The position numbers were made by a program, and so were the translations under genes. From Ricinus communis (Eukaryota > Streptophyta > Magnoliopsida > Malpighiales > Euphorbiaceae), in assembly GCF_019578655.1 (NCBI RefSeq), contig NC_063261.1, forward strand, positions 11,416,446 to 11,480,445: 64,000 bases of DNA, given 5' to 3'. Each line of letters opens with the position of its first letter. Position 1 is the first letter of the stretch. The notes beneath the pieces were generated by a model. It did not search any database, was not told the origin of the DNA, and was given only the letters and a program-made list of their open reading frames with translations. This document shows positions 47,871-58,624 of this stretch, piece by piece.

Positions 47871-48568
47871 TATATATCATCTATTAATCTATTTCTTCTT
47901 TTTATATAATCAAGATAAAAATTAGCTTAGTTTGTTCCCACGATTTATATAAAATAATAAAATTTTAAAATCACATTTAATATTTAAAAAATATTCTTAT
48001 AAAAATATTTCAATTAAATCATATATAAAATATTCTAAAAACTATAAAGTTATATGTTTGTTTACTCGACTAATATGTTTATTTAGCTTTTCACCCAAAT
48101 AGATTTCAAGTACATAATTCTATAATTCATATATAAATGAATTATAATTTTGGATTTACTTTTAATTAATTCTATTAAAAATTCGTTAACATCTTGTATT
48201 AATTATTTTTATAAAATAAGTTCAATTCCTATAAAAAATTTCTATAAAATCAAGTCTGACCTCCAAACTATATAACATGCTAAAATTGACTAAATTCACA
48301 GTGCACCAAAATTTACATGAGAACTTGGCATCTGCAATAATCTAATTTACTGTCCTTTAAATACCACAACATTCTAAACTACTATTTAATTTAATGTACA
48401 ACATATTAAATTCCACCAAACAAATATAATATAACTAAAATCATTTAAAGTATTTGACTCTATTAATTGTCCTAAAATTGCACCGACCACTTAATAATAA
48501 CTAATTAAATCAACAATTTAATTAACTAAATTAATTTTAAATTTTTATTTAATTCCAAAAATAACTAA
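47871..48568. other. AT-rich DNA, nothing recognised
   Basis: No reading frame, repeat arm or LTR motif could be identified in this stretch. Confidence 0.5.
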
Positions 48569-48955
48569 CCGAATCAGGTTATACTTTCTAGTTATTATGT
48601 AATGATATGCAATCAAATTTTCTTATTAATTACTACATCATCTCTTATTTGGACACAACTAATTCTAGTTAGATATTGAACGTTTTCTTAGTTCCTTTAC
48701 CTTCAACTCATACTTTGTAATTGCGTTTAGAAGTTAAAATTTTTAGGCTTACTAAAATTAAATATATACAGATTAATGGTGACGTGGAAGCTAGAAAAAG
48801 AATCTGACTATCATATCAACATAAAATGACCAAAAAGTATAAAAGTACCATTATTTAATTCATTAATAGTGATTAAGATACTATTTCTTATGATTATTAA
48901 ATTGAGATACTAAATGGATATAAGTAATATACTTATAGTATCATTTATAGTTTTA
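48569..48955 (+). repeat. TIR element, right half (MITE-like)
   Basis: The interior (AATCAGGTTATACTTTC to CTTCAACTCATACTTT) matches 28244-28390. The right arm at about 48845-48955 is the inverted complement of the left arm at 28150-28235, e.g. TATCATTTATAGTTTTATA and TTGAGATACTAAATGGATAT. The left arm is missing here. Together the two copies define arms of roughly 100 bp. Confidence 0.6.
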
Positions 48956-49230
48956 TACCCATAGAAGACATTAATACAAAACTCTCAATGAGAGAAGTTT
49001 AGTTGTGCAGAGATCACCGCCTAACTCCTCACTATTGCCCCAAATCAGGCTAGTGGGGTTTCGGCTCCGAGCACCGTTCTCCCTCCTCAGGCAACGAGAA
49101 TGACTACACAGCTCTAACCGGATGTTTTTAAGGTTGGAGAGTCAACCAGTAGTGACGGCTTGGTCAGAAAAGCAACAGTTTGGCCAGAACAAGGAGGTGC
49201 TGCCTCATTGATCTATGTAAAAGTAAGTTG
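48956..49230 (+). other. Short GC-richer coding-like island
   Basis: About 250 bp of balanced composition within AT-rich DNA. The plus strand is open over ASGVSAPSTVLPPQATRMTT and, after a stop, VGESTSSDGLVRKA and WPEQGGAASLIYVK. It is followed by a donor-like GTAAGTTGC at about 49221. I do not recognise the product; it may be a captured exon. Confidence 0.25.
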
Positions 49231-50149
49231 CATTGAAATAATAAAATTTAACTTACAATGTGAATTTTTAAAAATCAAGGTTGAAATTTAACTACCTCTA
49301 AATGTTATAGTGAGAACTGGGTAGATAGAGATAACCTACTTCTCTAATTTCCAGACTATTGGTTATACTGTTAGCTAATATTTTTTATGGTTCTCAAGCC
49401 ACTCGTTTTATAAACAACTTTTAAAGGATATTGGTTATACGGTTAGCTAATCTTATTTTTATTGTCTCCATAATTTTGTTGAATACCATCTAAGTTTGGT
49501 AATATAAATTGATTGGCAAATTACACGTGGTCTATTGAACACTATTACTTTTTCTTATTTTGTAAAGGACGTTAAAATTGTCGAGAAGCAAGTCTACAAT
49601 AAAAAGAAAATGATAATATAGAGAACATTTTAGATAAGATTATTTTTTAGAAAAGTAAAGAAAAAAAAAAGAAAAAAGAAAAAAAGATTTTTTTATTATA
49701 ATCATATGGTAGTAACTAAATTAATATAATAACAAATTATATAAATTTTATATAAGTTTGTACTAATCATTATAAATTTTATTTAAATTATGTAATTTTT
49801 TTTAACTTGTTAAAACTTTTATCATTACATATTATATAAATTATATGTATAATAAAATATTATATAATAATTATAAAGGTTTACATACTAAAAACTTTTT
49901 GCAAATTTGAACTAAGTTTTATAAGCTTTTACCAAATTATATAAGTTTTTCTATCGTTTTATCAAAATTTATAAAATCATAGATTATACGTTATAAATTA
50001 ATTAATATAAAAAATTATATAATTAACATAAAAGTTACACACTAGAATTTTTTATAAGAAATTATCTAAATTTTATAAATTTGTACTAAATAAACATATA
50101 AAGACATTAAAAATAATTAAGTCATTATGAAATATCAAAACCTAATCAT
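49231..50149. other. AT-rich DNA, nothing recognised
   Basis: Very AT-rich, with A-runs around 49660-49690 and short TA inverted repeats. It contains no frame or motif that I can assign. Confidence 0.5.
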
Positions 50150-50964
50150 GCTTCTAAGAACAAATAAAATAAAATAAAAATAAGAAAGAACTGATTTTTA
50201 TGATGGATGCAGATGGAAGGTGGAAGGCACCTTCAGGTTGTCACCGAGGATGTTGGATCTGCGAGTCTCGGGCGATGAGGAAGCAATTGAATCAACAACT
50301 GGGTAGGAATCTAGAGCTAGATCTGGCTTTGTGAAATCTTCAGTCGATTATAAAAAAAAGTTTCCAAAAATGCTCTTTCTTAGTGACTTGTTTCCTAAAA
50401 TCACTCTTTCTTAAGTGGTTTGGGCCTTCGAATATTAACTATGATCGTCAGTGCAATTCCTTCTTGTTTTCTTTTGATTTTCTCTCTTTTTCTTCTTTTT
50501 CAATATTTCTTCTCTCTTGATCTCACTTACGGTTGAATTTTAATTCTTGCCTCCTTCCTTTTTCGAAACCCTAAACACCTTTTATTATTTATAGAGATAG
50601 GATTTCAAAGGAAATCATAGGGAAAGAGATAAATTTTAGGAAATATCAATAAATATCCCATTTATTTATTTAAAATTTGAGTAATTATCAATAAAACAAT
50701 GATTGTCGTCAATGAGACCTTACAAAATCTGTATCTAGACATAAAATTATCCGAAAAAATGATGTCAGGGAGTCAAAATCCAATCGGTTCTATAAAGAAC
50801 CGATTGGCTCTATATAGAGCCGATTGACTCTACAGAGAAAGTTTTAAAATTTGCAGTTTAGTCCCTAATTTTGAAAAATTAATGTTTTTCCTGAATTTAG
50901 GTCCCTCATCATATGGTTTTCTATTTTTCCCTCGATATTCGGATCCATAAAAGGGGTACTGACA
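50150..50964 (-). repeat. Truncated 3' LTR of the pol-less Tat element
   Basis: On the minus strand it starts TGTCAGTACC at 50964, with palindromes at 50780-50835 and TATAAATA at 50593-50586. It matches the reference copy through its CATCGCCCGAGACTCGCAG block. Similarity is lost near 50150, so more than a kilobase of the far end is missing. Confidence 0.78.
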
Positions 50965-50980
50965 GTTGCCTCCGATTTGT
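50965..50980 (-). other. Polypurine tract before 3' LTR
   Basis: The minus strand reads ACAAATCGGAGGCAAC directly before TGTCAG, like AACCGGGGGCAAAC at 24689-24701. It confirms that this LTR is the 3' one. Confidence 0.7.
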
Positions 50981-51756
50981 CGAAATTTATGAGCATGCAA
51001 ATATGTTAAATAAATTAAAACAAATCTTAGAAGTCAAGGATATGGCAAAAGGATTTTTAAGTTGTATAAGCCACGCTTCGTAAGCTCAACCTTTGATTAA
51101 TGATTCGATGTGGAGCCATGCCCACTTAGGTTGAGGACTTCGCTCCACTGGGCAATTGCCAATTTCACTCTAGTGGTGTTTGAGGACTTCACCTGCTTCG
51201 GTTGGCGGACTTCGTTTGCTTTTTGGGAACTACATCCGTCTGAATTAGGAACCACACCCATGGAATTGGGACTATGCTAGTTGAATTAGTGATTGTAGAG
51301 ACCTCCCTCTGGCTACTTTCTGCTCTAGGAAACAATACTGCCGTTTCGAGTCGATTTGATAATTTCCCACTTTTCAGGTACGTAGGTTGAAATTTCCCAC
51401 CTTGGTGCATAATTTGACTTGTTATGATGCTTTCCGGAAGCTATATTGGCATTTGGCCCATCTAGGGACTAAAATATAATTCTACTGGGTTAAGGACAAA
51501 ACTTGTAATTTTCTCAAAAATTTCCCTTTAGGGTGTCGATGTGCTTCTACGTGTATTCTGCAGACTTGTACCAACTTTTATATTAAAATTGAATTTTGAT
51601 AAGTTAAGGATCCAAAATAACATTTCTGCCCTTAAGCTTATCCATTCTTCTTTCTTCACCTTACCCATTTCCTTAGTTTTCTCTCTAAAGCTCCTTTTGC
51701 TCTTTCTTTGATTTCTTGCTCAATTCCCGGCAAATTTCCAAAAAATCATTCTCCAA
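50981..51756. other. 3' region of Tat element and leader of antisense PMD gene
   Basis: The first part (51060-51300) contains repeated phrases such as GAGGACTTCGCTCCACT and GGCGGACTTCG. The last 200 bp before 51757 are pyrimidine-rich (TTCTTTCTTCACC; TTTTCTCTCTAAAGC) and look like a plant 5' UTR for the plus-strand gene. I did not identify a TATA box with confidence. Confidence 0.45.
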
Positions 51757-52840
51757 ATGGCAAGTTCATCTTCTAGACCTACTCGACGCACTCCAGTTTT
51801 ACCAAATCAGGAGTTTACCGCTTCGATTTTCTACCAAAATGACCTTGGGTTTATGAAAGGAGAGGATATTCCTCTTCTAGCAAAATTGAGCACACATCGC
51901 GCCTTTCGAGCTGTTAAAGAGTTAATTTCTTGACCTAAACTTATTTTTTGTGACTTAGAAACTTAGAATGCATGTTAATCACTCAGAACACATGTAAATT
52001 TATGAAAAAAACTAAAGAAATTCGAGAACCCAAACCTATACAGTTGATCGACACTACATTACATAGCACAAATGGCTGTACATAGACCGGACAAAGGTAT
52101 TTTAAGGTCTTTTCACAATAATAAAATCGGATAGACACATATTTACCTCTTTAAAGTCTTTTGTATATGTATGATACTTAAATACTTATTTTTTAATTTC
52201 TAGGGTGATGTAGTGCCGATCTGGTTCATTGGAAACTACTACGGTGCATGTGACTGGTTTGACGAGCTACCTAGCTCGGTTCAGGTCCGGATCAGGGACA
52301 CTGGTTTCTGCCCATTCGTGGCCACACTTCCTTCAGTCATTAGGAGAGTCACTCACTCCTCGATATATGCTTTGCTGGAGAGATTGATGGATACGACACA
52401 CACCTTCCATACTTCTATTGGTGAGCTGGCCCTTTCTCCCCTTGCATTTTCTACTATCATTGGCATCAATTTCTCCTGCACGCACATACCTTTTAACGAT
52501 GTGATCCATTATCGGCGTTGTGAGGCTCGAGAGCCCTTCATCATTGACTTACTCGGGTTCGCACTGGCACTCAAGAATGCGAGATGCATTGCTTACCAGT
52601 GCATCCCTCTCCACTACTTGGGCTTCATTCCTCGAAATGCTTGAGAGATTGACCAGATGGTCGGGGCTTTCCTAGTGTACCTTTTTGGTACGACCTTGTT
52701 CAGCGACTCTAGCAACTAATTAAATTTTCACTATCTAACACCTCTGTGAAACCTAGACCAGGTTTCATCTTATGACTGGGAGTCTCCGAGCCTCACCTGC
52801 ATTTATCATCAGATGGATGTCACCATCTGTGGTGGCTAGA
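51757..52840 (+). pseudogene. Antisense plant-mobile-domain gene, copy 2
   Basis: Starts at ATG 51757 in a good plant context (CCAAATGGC). The first exon encodes MASSSSRPTRRTPVLPNQEF and continues to a stop at 51931. A probable intron ends TTTTTAATTTCTAG at 52203; its donor is unclear. The next exon, in frame from 52204, gives VPIWFIGNYYGACDWF, FCPFVATLP, LLERLMDTTHTFHTSIGELA and, after a stop at 52642, FLVYLFGTTLFSDSSN and YDWESPSLTCIYHQMDVTI to about 52835. These are PMD motifs, parallel to copy 1 at 12.5-11.9 kb. The gene runs opposite to the host element's gag. Confidence 0.7.
51934..52203 (+). other. Probable intron or insertion in antisense PMD gene
   Basis: Non-coding between exon-like parts. 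It has a good acceptor (pyrimidine/AT run then CTAG at 52203), while the donor would be near 51928 but lacks GT. It includes GTTGATCGAC and GGCTGTACATAGACCGG (about 52042-52095), which resemble the Tat LTR palindromes. Confidence 0.35.
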
Positions 52841-54800
52841 GAAGTTGCTCAAGCAGTTCTTCACACTCATATCGGGGAAGTTGCTCAACCTCTCATTCTC
52901 TATATTGTATTAAGTCCTGGATCTCATGCTTGAGACGGTTGCACTAGTCCGTCACATGCCCGAAAGCCTGATGATACTCACAATACTAACCATTGTGAGG
53001 CTTAGGACTATCTTTCGGTTATTGGGGCTTAAACTTCCAGCTCCATTTTAGGTGTTGGAACACTACGAATAGTGGTGCCCCCAACTAGATGAAGGTTCTT
53101 CGTAGGCTTTTTCACTCAGTTATTAGCTCAGTTTGAGGTAGGTCTACGAAAGAGTTCATGGTCTCCTCTTCGCTAAAGTCTAGGTTAATCATGGACATTT
53201 GGTTCGGGGGTGGTGTGTCGATGTAGCTTGGTAAGGGGTTCCTTCTAGTGCTAGGCTGGTCTGGGTTAGTGAGCTTTCCAGCATCGATAAAGTTCTGGAT
53301 TTCATGCTTCAGCCGGATGCAGTTATCGGTATGGTGGCCAGGTGCTTAGTAGAATTTGTAGTAAGTGTTAGGCTTATGTTTGGGTGCATTTGGGTTCGAT
53401 GAATTCTTTAAGGTGGTAGGTTGGAGCATTCCATTATGAACCAATCTCTCAAAGATCTTAGAGAGAGGTTGCTTGAAGTTAGAAAATTTCCTTGGTTGTT
53501 GCACAGCATTTACGTCTAGGGTTCTTATTCCCTCCAGCCTGGTAGTTTGCTCTTCCGCCAGTTCTCACAATCTTTCTCTTATCATTCTCTATTCCTCGAT
53601 CTGTAGTCCATCATCATAAAAATCCATGAAGGTCTTCGGATTCATCATCTGTAACCTTTCAACCCATCCAGGAAGGAAATTTTCGGGCTACCATACGAAC
53701 CTTGTCCTTTTAAGAGGGCTTGTTCTTCATCAGGCTAGCCTTATTCCTCCATCTGGTTAGAAAATTAGAGAAGTACTCATTTGACTTCTGTTTAGTGGAT
53801 TTAAGATCCCTGATTGACGCCTCTAAATGAGTGTTGTAGTCGTACTGCTTGACGGAGGAGTTGCACAAATCACGGGTGGATTTCTCCTGACCGTGATACC
53901 AGTTGACTGCGAGTCCTTCTAGTGACAGCACGAATAGCTTAGCAATCTGGGTCCTCCTCAACTGAGTAGTTCCCATGATGGTCACATATTACTTTAGATG
54001 GACTTTCAGGTCACTAGTCCTATTGAACTTGTTCATGTCGGGCATCCTAAGTTTCATAGGCAACTTGTCTTCTTCCATTAATACCAACTCTTCGAAATCG
54101 TAGGTTGGGTCCAAACCTTTGATTTACAGCATACCCTACATCTTGTCAGGCTGGACACTCAGTCCGCTTATAACTTCGTTGGTGGCAAGGGCAGTCTCCC
54201 TCTTAGCCTAGTCAAGCATGAACTCATCAAAATTTCAAAAGTTTCGGGGCACTCCCATTCTGGCTAGGTCTTCGGCATTGCCATTGGCATTAGCTGCGCC
54301 AGCAGTGGCAGCAGCAGTCTCAATGGCAATCATAGCCGGGTCAATAGTAACAGGTACACTCAATCTACTTACAACTTCATTGGTGGCAAGAGCAATCTCC
54401 CTCTTAGCCTAGTCAAGCATGAACTCATCAAAATTTCAAAAGTTTTGAGGCACTCCCATTCTAGCTGGGTCTTTGGCATTGGCATTGGCATTGGCATTAG
54501 CTGCGGCACCAGCAGTCTCAGCGGAAATCATAGCCGGGTCAATAGTAACAGGTGGGTTAGCTGGTGCAAAAGGAGTAGTAGGTAGGGCTTGGTTTGCAGC
54601 CATCCCAGCCAAGAGTTGTTGGAGTTCCTTTCGAATCACACCCCTCAAGTCTTCAATTACAACATGCTTGAGGATCTAAACATCTTGTTCGTTGGCTCTT
54701 TATTATCCATCTCTTCTTGGGACCTCTATCTTTCTAAATGTTCTAACACAGTTCTGATTCTTAGGGAAATGGGCACTCTTTCCAGCCTCCCACTATCTTG
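52841..54800 (-). pseudogene. Tat-type gag, most complete copy
   Basis: Minus strand from about 54800. An N-terminal region with GVIRKELQQLLAGMAANQAL is followed by an alanine/asparagine-rich segment that includes a 201-bp tandem duplication. Capsid: KLRMPDMNKFN (about 54045) and the open stretch 53985-53710 with AKLFVLSLEGLAVNWYHGQE, then STKQKSNEYFSNFLTRWRNK, the Retrotrans_gag pattern. Two zinc-knuckle-like motifs follow: APGHHTDNCIRLKHEIQ (about 53350-53290) and FGHVTD..CNRLKHEIQDL (about 52960-52915). Sequence ends in the deletion junction next to the antisense PMD gene. Confidence 0.82.
54157..54558 (-). repeat. 201-bp in-frame tandem duplication within gag
   Basis: Two adjacent units, 54157-54357 and 54358-54558, share TCTTAGCCTAGTCAAGCATG, GAACTCATCAAAATTTCAAA and the GCCGGGTCAATAGTAACAGG end. 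The period of 201 bp is 67 codons, so the frame is kept. The units differ at several bases, including the number of AlaAsn codons. Confidence 0.8.
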
Positions 54801-55469
54801 CCTCTTCTAACCCACATGAGAGTATATATGGCTAAAAAAGAAAATGTTAGTATAATGCATGGGATGCATAGTACACGCGCTATGCACAAGGTCAAAACAA
54901 AAAAGATTAGCACCCATACAATAGTATACAATTCATCCTTCCAACCTTATTATTCCTGCACACGGTTCGTAGTGAGTCTTTCTTCCTTAAGATATTTTTG
55001 GCTTGGACTTTCTATCAACAGAGGATAGTAGGCTCGACGCGCATGCCATAATCTCTCAAAGTAGATTTAAATCAAACAAGGTGATATTTCTTATTATAAG
55101 CATAGAATCCTGCATATTTTGGGCCTGGGGCCTAGTTCCACATTTGGGCCAAGACCTTTCAATATTTGGGCTCGAAACACTTACAAAGAAGAACATCTCA
55201 TATAGCAAGCAACATGTTACCTAGGGGAAATTACAACAATCATTACTATGAGCTGAGTCCTGGGTAAGGATAAAAGGCTTCCACAAGCACAAAGTGTTCT
55301 TCCTTGGCTCGTCTCAACACTCAAGGGTCCATGCGATGAAAAAAATACCTCATTACTTGTGAGTGATGGTAGCCAATATCGCAACAATGTGTGAAAGTGG
55401 AGTGTTGTAAGAATAATCTGTTAAATAATAAAATTAAAGACAAACATAAACTAGAATCAGCTTTTTTTA
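54801..55469 (-). other. Leader between PBS and gag, no gene seen
   Basis: Untranslated leader of the pol-less Tat element. Small open frames on both strands (e.g. 54798-55028, 55003-55224) show no motif. Nothing further is recognised. Confidence 0.4.
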
Positions 55470-55487
55470 TCCCAAGCAGAGTCGCCA
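55470..55487 (-). other. Primer-binding site, tRNA-Arg-like
   Basis: The minus strand reads TGGCGACTCTGCTTGGGA three bases after the LTR end (CTGCCACACA). TGGCGACTC-type sites complementary to tRNA-Arg are known from Ogre/Tat elements. Confidence 0.7.
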
Positions 55488-55490
55488 CTA

Positions 55491-56313
55491 TGTGTGGCAG
55501 TTTGGGCATGCATCCAAGTGTTTTTAGCGACTATGAAACCGTAAAGTTTTTCAACCTAATCGGAAACACGCTAACTAATTACTAAGATTAGTGCGAAGAT
55601 AGGAGTCGCCATCCGGATAATCACCGTGACATTTTTATTAATGATGGCGTTTCTCAGATTCTATAAGAAAGCTTACACTATAGAGTCTAGAGATGCATCC
55701 GGAAGCCAACTTCCTTATTTGTGTATATTAGTCTTTAAATTCATTGTTTAACAAACTATTCCCTATAAATGCAAACAATTCGTACACACGCATGCCAAAA
55801 GAACACATAATACACCTAATTCTATCCCATTTTACTCAAGCCCGGCCCATAATTTAAGTTATTAATCTAACTTATTAACCAATTATGTATAAAGCCCACC
55901 TATTCTAGCCCAATTACATGTTATGCTTTTTGGATTCCAGCCTTTGAGCCTAATGGACTACTTGTTACGAGAAGGCATAACCTTAACTAAGTTTAAACCC
56001 TAACTAAACATGCCAAAGCCCACTAGTTTAATTGGCTTTTAAGGTTTAGGTCCGATTAGCTCTACAGAGAAAATTTTAGAATTTGCAATTTAGTCCCTGA
56101 TTTCGTAACAATTACCGTTTTGAACCTCAAACTTAATTTTTCCTGACAATTAGGTCCAAATTGATTTCAAAAATACAATTCCAGCTGGATTGACCTCGAC
56201 CCCAACCTTGGATTCACCTATTCTTCACCTCTCGAGACCCGAGAGCAGTAAATCTCATAATAGGATTTTCTTTTTCTCCCTCCGTATTTGGATCTAGAAA
56301 AGGAGTGCTGACA
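55491..56313 (-). repeat. 5' LTR of the pol-less Tat element, internally deleted (823 bp)
   Basis: On the minus strand it starts TGTCAGCACTCC at 56313 and ends CTGCCACACA at 55491. The first 260 bp and the last 550 bp match the reference copy, but about 1.3 kb from the palindrome cluster through the TATA box and leader is missing at about 56050, leaving one CCGATTAGCTC unit. Confidence 0.78.
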
Positions 56314-56982
56314 AATACGTCAACATATTTTTATATATTTACAATGTAGTGACCACTGTTGCTACGAAATAAAAGTTGAGTAACCAAAATAAAATGAAAA
56401 TAAAAATTAGTGACCAAAATAACCTAAAGCAAACTTAAGTGACAATTACCGTTCTCTTTTCTTTGTTGTATAATAGGAACTCATATGTTATTATATACTT
56501 TACAAAATTAATAAATTATTACACTTTAGATAATTTATATAAATTAATTATATAATAATTATTTTTTCAAAATAATTTAATTGTATTATTTTAAAAATTA
56601 CTTAATAAAAATATTAAAATGAAATCTCCATTGTGATAAAAGAAAGAAATATAAAAAGTTCAATATTTTAATTTTAATAATTTTTCTTAAAAGTTTTAGT
56701 TTTATAATATAATACTTTTAATAGTAATATTATTATAATTAAACAAAATAGTTTTATTTTTTAAAGAAAAAAATATAAGAGACAAATTTTAAATTTTTAT
56801 GATGAAAGGAGTAAAAATTAGCATAAAGTATTAAATAATAAATAAATATTAAAAATTTAAGTGATATTCTTTTTATGTTGCTTGATATGTTATATTGGAT
56901 TCACTAATAATAAAGTAAGAATGAAATCTTTGAATTTAGAAATACAACAAAAATTTACAATAGAATGTAAAACTAAAACTCA

Positions 56983-57013
<31 letters not shown>

Positions 57014-57359
57014 GGACACTTTGATGTATAATGATTTTAGTATATAAAATGTATTGATAACTTGAAGTAATTCACTTGTAATAATTCTACTAATGAATTA
57101 TTTTTATTATTACTATACTATTATTATTTATTATGATATAATGAACATATGAATTAATATAATAATAAAATAAAATTAAAAAGTCTGTCTTCTTTTGATA
57201 TTTATCTTTAATTTTTTAAAAATTTATATTGACCTATTTGAACTCTATTATAGGTATATATATATATACTATAATATAGTAATTGATCAATTTCTTATAA
57301 GATTAGGAATATATATGAAAGTATGATAGGATTAGGATTAAAATAGATTACTCAGTGCA
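56314..57359. other. AT-rich DNA with TA microsatellites
   Basis: No gene is recognised. The first 150 bp has repeated phrases (GTGACCA, AAGTTGAGTAACCAAAATAA) resembling a small dispersed repeat. (TA)n runs lie at 56987-57013 and 57253-57268. Confidence 0.5.
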
Positions 57360-58624
57360 AGCACCCGGTGATGAAAGTTGTTATTTTTTTCGGATCTCCT
57401 AGAGTTGAGAAAAGTCAAAATTCCAGTTAGAGTTACGAGTAATTGAGCCAAGTATTACTTTTTGAAATCGAGTTGGACTAAATTTATTAAAAAAATTAAG
57501 TTTTACGGTCAAGATAGAAGAAATTGTAAAGTCTAGAGACTAAATTGCAAAAATCCTTAAAAATTCCAGAACCTTATAAGTTATTATGGTTAAACAACTA
57601 TGGTGAGATAAAAGTGAATAACGAGGTTATTATGACTTTCACTATTGGGAGGCATCCAGATGAAATGCTGTGTGATGTAGTACCAATGCATGCTGGCCAT
57701 ATCTTACTTGGTAGGCCATGGCAATTTGATAGAAGGGTTATCCATGATGGGTTTCTTAATAGGTACTCTTTTGTAAAATATGGGAGAAAGGTCATACTTA
57801 CACTTCTTTCTCTAAAAGAAATATTTGATGAACAATGTAAATTGGAGAAGGAAAGGAACGAGGATGAGAGTAGCAAAATAGAAAAATCAATGAATGTTAA
57901 AGATATAAATGAGAGTGAGGTTAGGCCTAGAAAGAAAAATAAGAAAAAGGGGAGCTTTTTGGCTAGGGAAAGTAAGGTAAGACATGCATTTCAATTAAAG
58001 ATTGAAGAGGAGTTTTGGAGAAATTCAAGAGGCATTTTGGACAATAATTGTAGTGTAGATCAAGGCTTTGAGATTTCCATCCAATTCTAGAAAAAGGGTG
58101 TATATGTTTCGATCTATAGCTAATCTACTCTACGTACACCTGATCGGTTGTACATAGAGCGGATCAGCTCTGCAAAGAGGTGATCGGCTCTGTGCATAGC
58201 CGGCTGGCTCTACACCGTGCCGATAGGCCAAAACTCGAATTTTAGTGTTATTTTCTTTTATTTTAAATGTCAATTATTGTTAAAATATACTTTCTAGAAG
58301 GTTTTTATTGATAATGATTTGACTTGTAATTTTTTTTAATTAAATGGATTTTTATCAATAATTATCCCAAATATTTGATTTTATCATTCAAAAGAGTTTT
58401 GATAAGTTCTTCTAATTATTAATAATTCCTTGGTTTTATTAATAATTAAAATGATATTTATCTTGGCCTTTAGGGTCTCCTCCTTCCCTCACTATAAATA
58501 TAAAAGAAAACCATAGGCCAAGGTATTTGTAATTATCAGTTGAGAGATACTTGCAGAGAATGGTTGGTAAGTTCACTAGATTTCCAAAAAAATTAAACAC
58601 TTAGCCTAAAATACATTGGATTCC
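57360..58624 (+). repeat. Tat-family LTR fragment, split by a chimeric insert
   Basis: Left part 57360-57564: CCCGGTGATGAAAGTTGTTA, ACTAAATTTATTAAAAAAAT and GACTAAATTGCAAAAATCC. Right part about 58116-58624: palindrome cluster (58119-58212), ATTATTGTTAAAATATAC, TATAAATA at 58493-58500 and leader. Between them lies foreign sequence (57565-58115). The right end is cut by the LTR at 58625. Confidence 0.75.
57545..58090 (+). CDS. Open 181-codon chimeric frame: gypsy protease core fused to LTR-derived ends
   Basis: The longest open frame in the window with recognisable protein motifs. The first codons come from the Tat LTR; the first ATG is codon 30 (VIMTFTIGRHPDEM). The core has DEMLCDVVPMHAGHILLGRP, WQFDRRVIHDGFLNRYSF and a lysine/glutamate-rich linker. 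These belong to the C-terminal part of the gypsy (chromovirus-type) protease and its linker to RT; the active-site Asp region itself is absent. The last 27 or so codons (EEFWRNSRGIL to ISIQF) are read from sequence matching the Athila/LARD LTR interior (20552-20655, reverse). No enzyme activity is expected. Whether it is expressed cannot be judged. Confidence 0.5.
   Translation: MQKSLKIPEPYKLLWLNNYGEIKVNNEVIMTFTIGRHPDEMLCDVVPMHAGHILLGRPWQFDRRVIHDGFLNRYSFVKYGRKVILTLLSLKEIFDEQCKLEKERNEDESSKIEKSMNVKDINESEVRPRKKNKKKGSFLARESKVRHAFQLKIEEEFWRNSRGILDNNCSVDQGFEISIQF

Larger units (their letters stand above)
50150..56313 (-). mobile_element. Tat-family element with deleted pol, minus strand
   Basis: Read from 56313 downward: 5' LTR (56313-55491), PBS (55487), leader, gag (54800-52900), then directly the antisense PMD gene (51757-52840, plus strand), 3' region, polypurine tract (50980-50965) and truncated 3' LTR (50964-50150). 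Protease, RT, RNase H, integrase and antisense ORF-A are missing, apparently in one deletion near 52840-52900. Both LTRs are internally or terminally shortened. Confidence 0.78.

Noticed and set aside
54218..54679. Alanine/leucine-rich plus-strand frames
   Set aside because: They are the reverse reading of the Ala-Asn-rich gag segment on the minus strand, including its tandem duplication.
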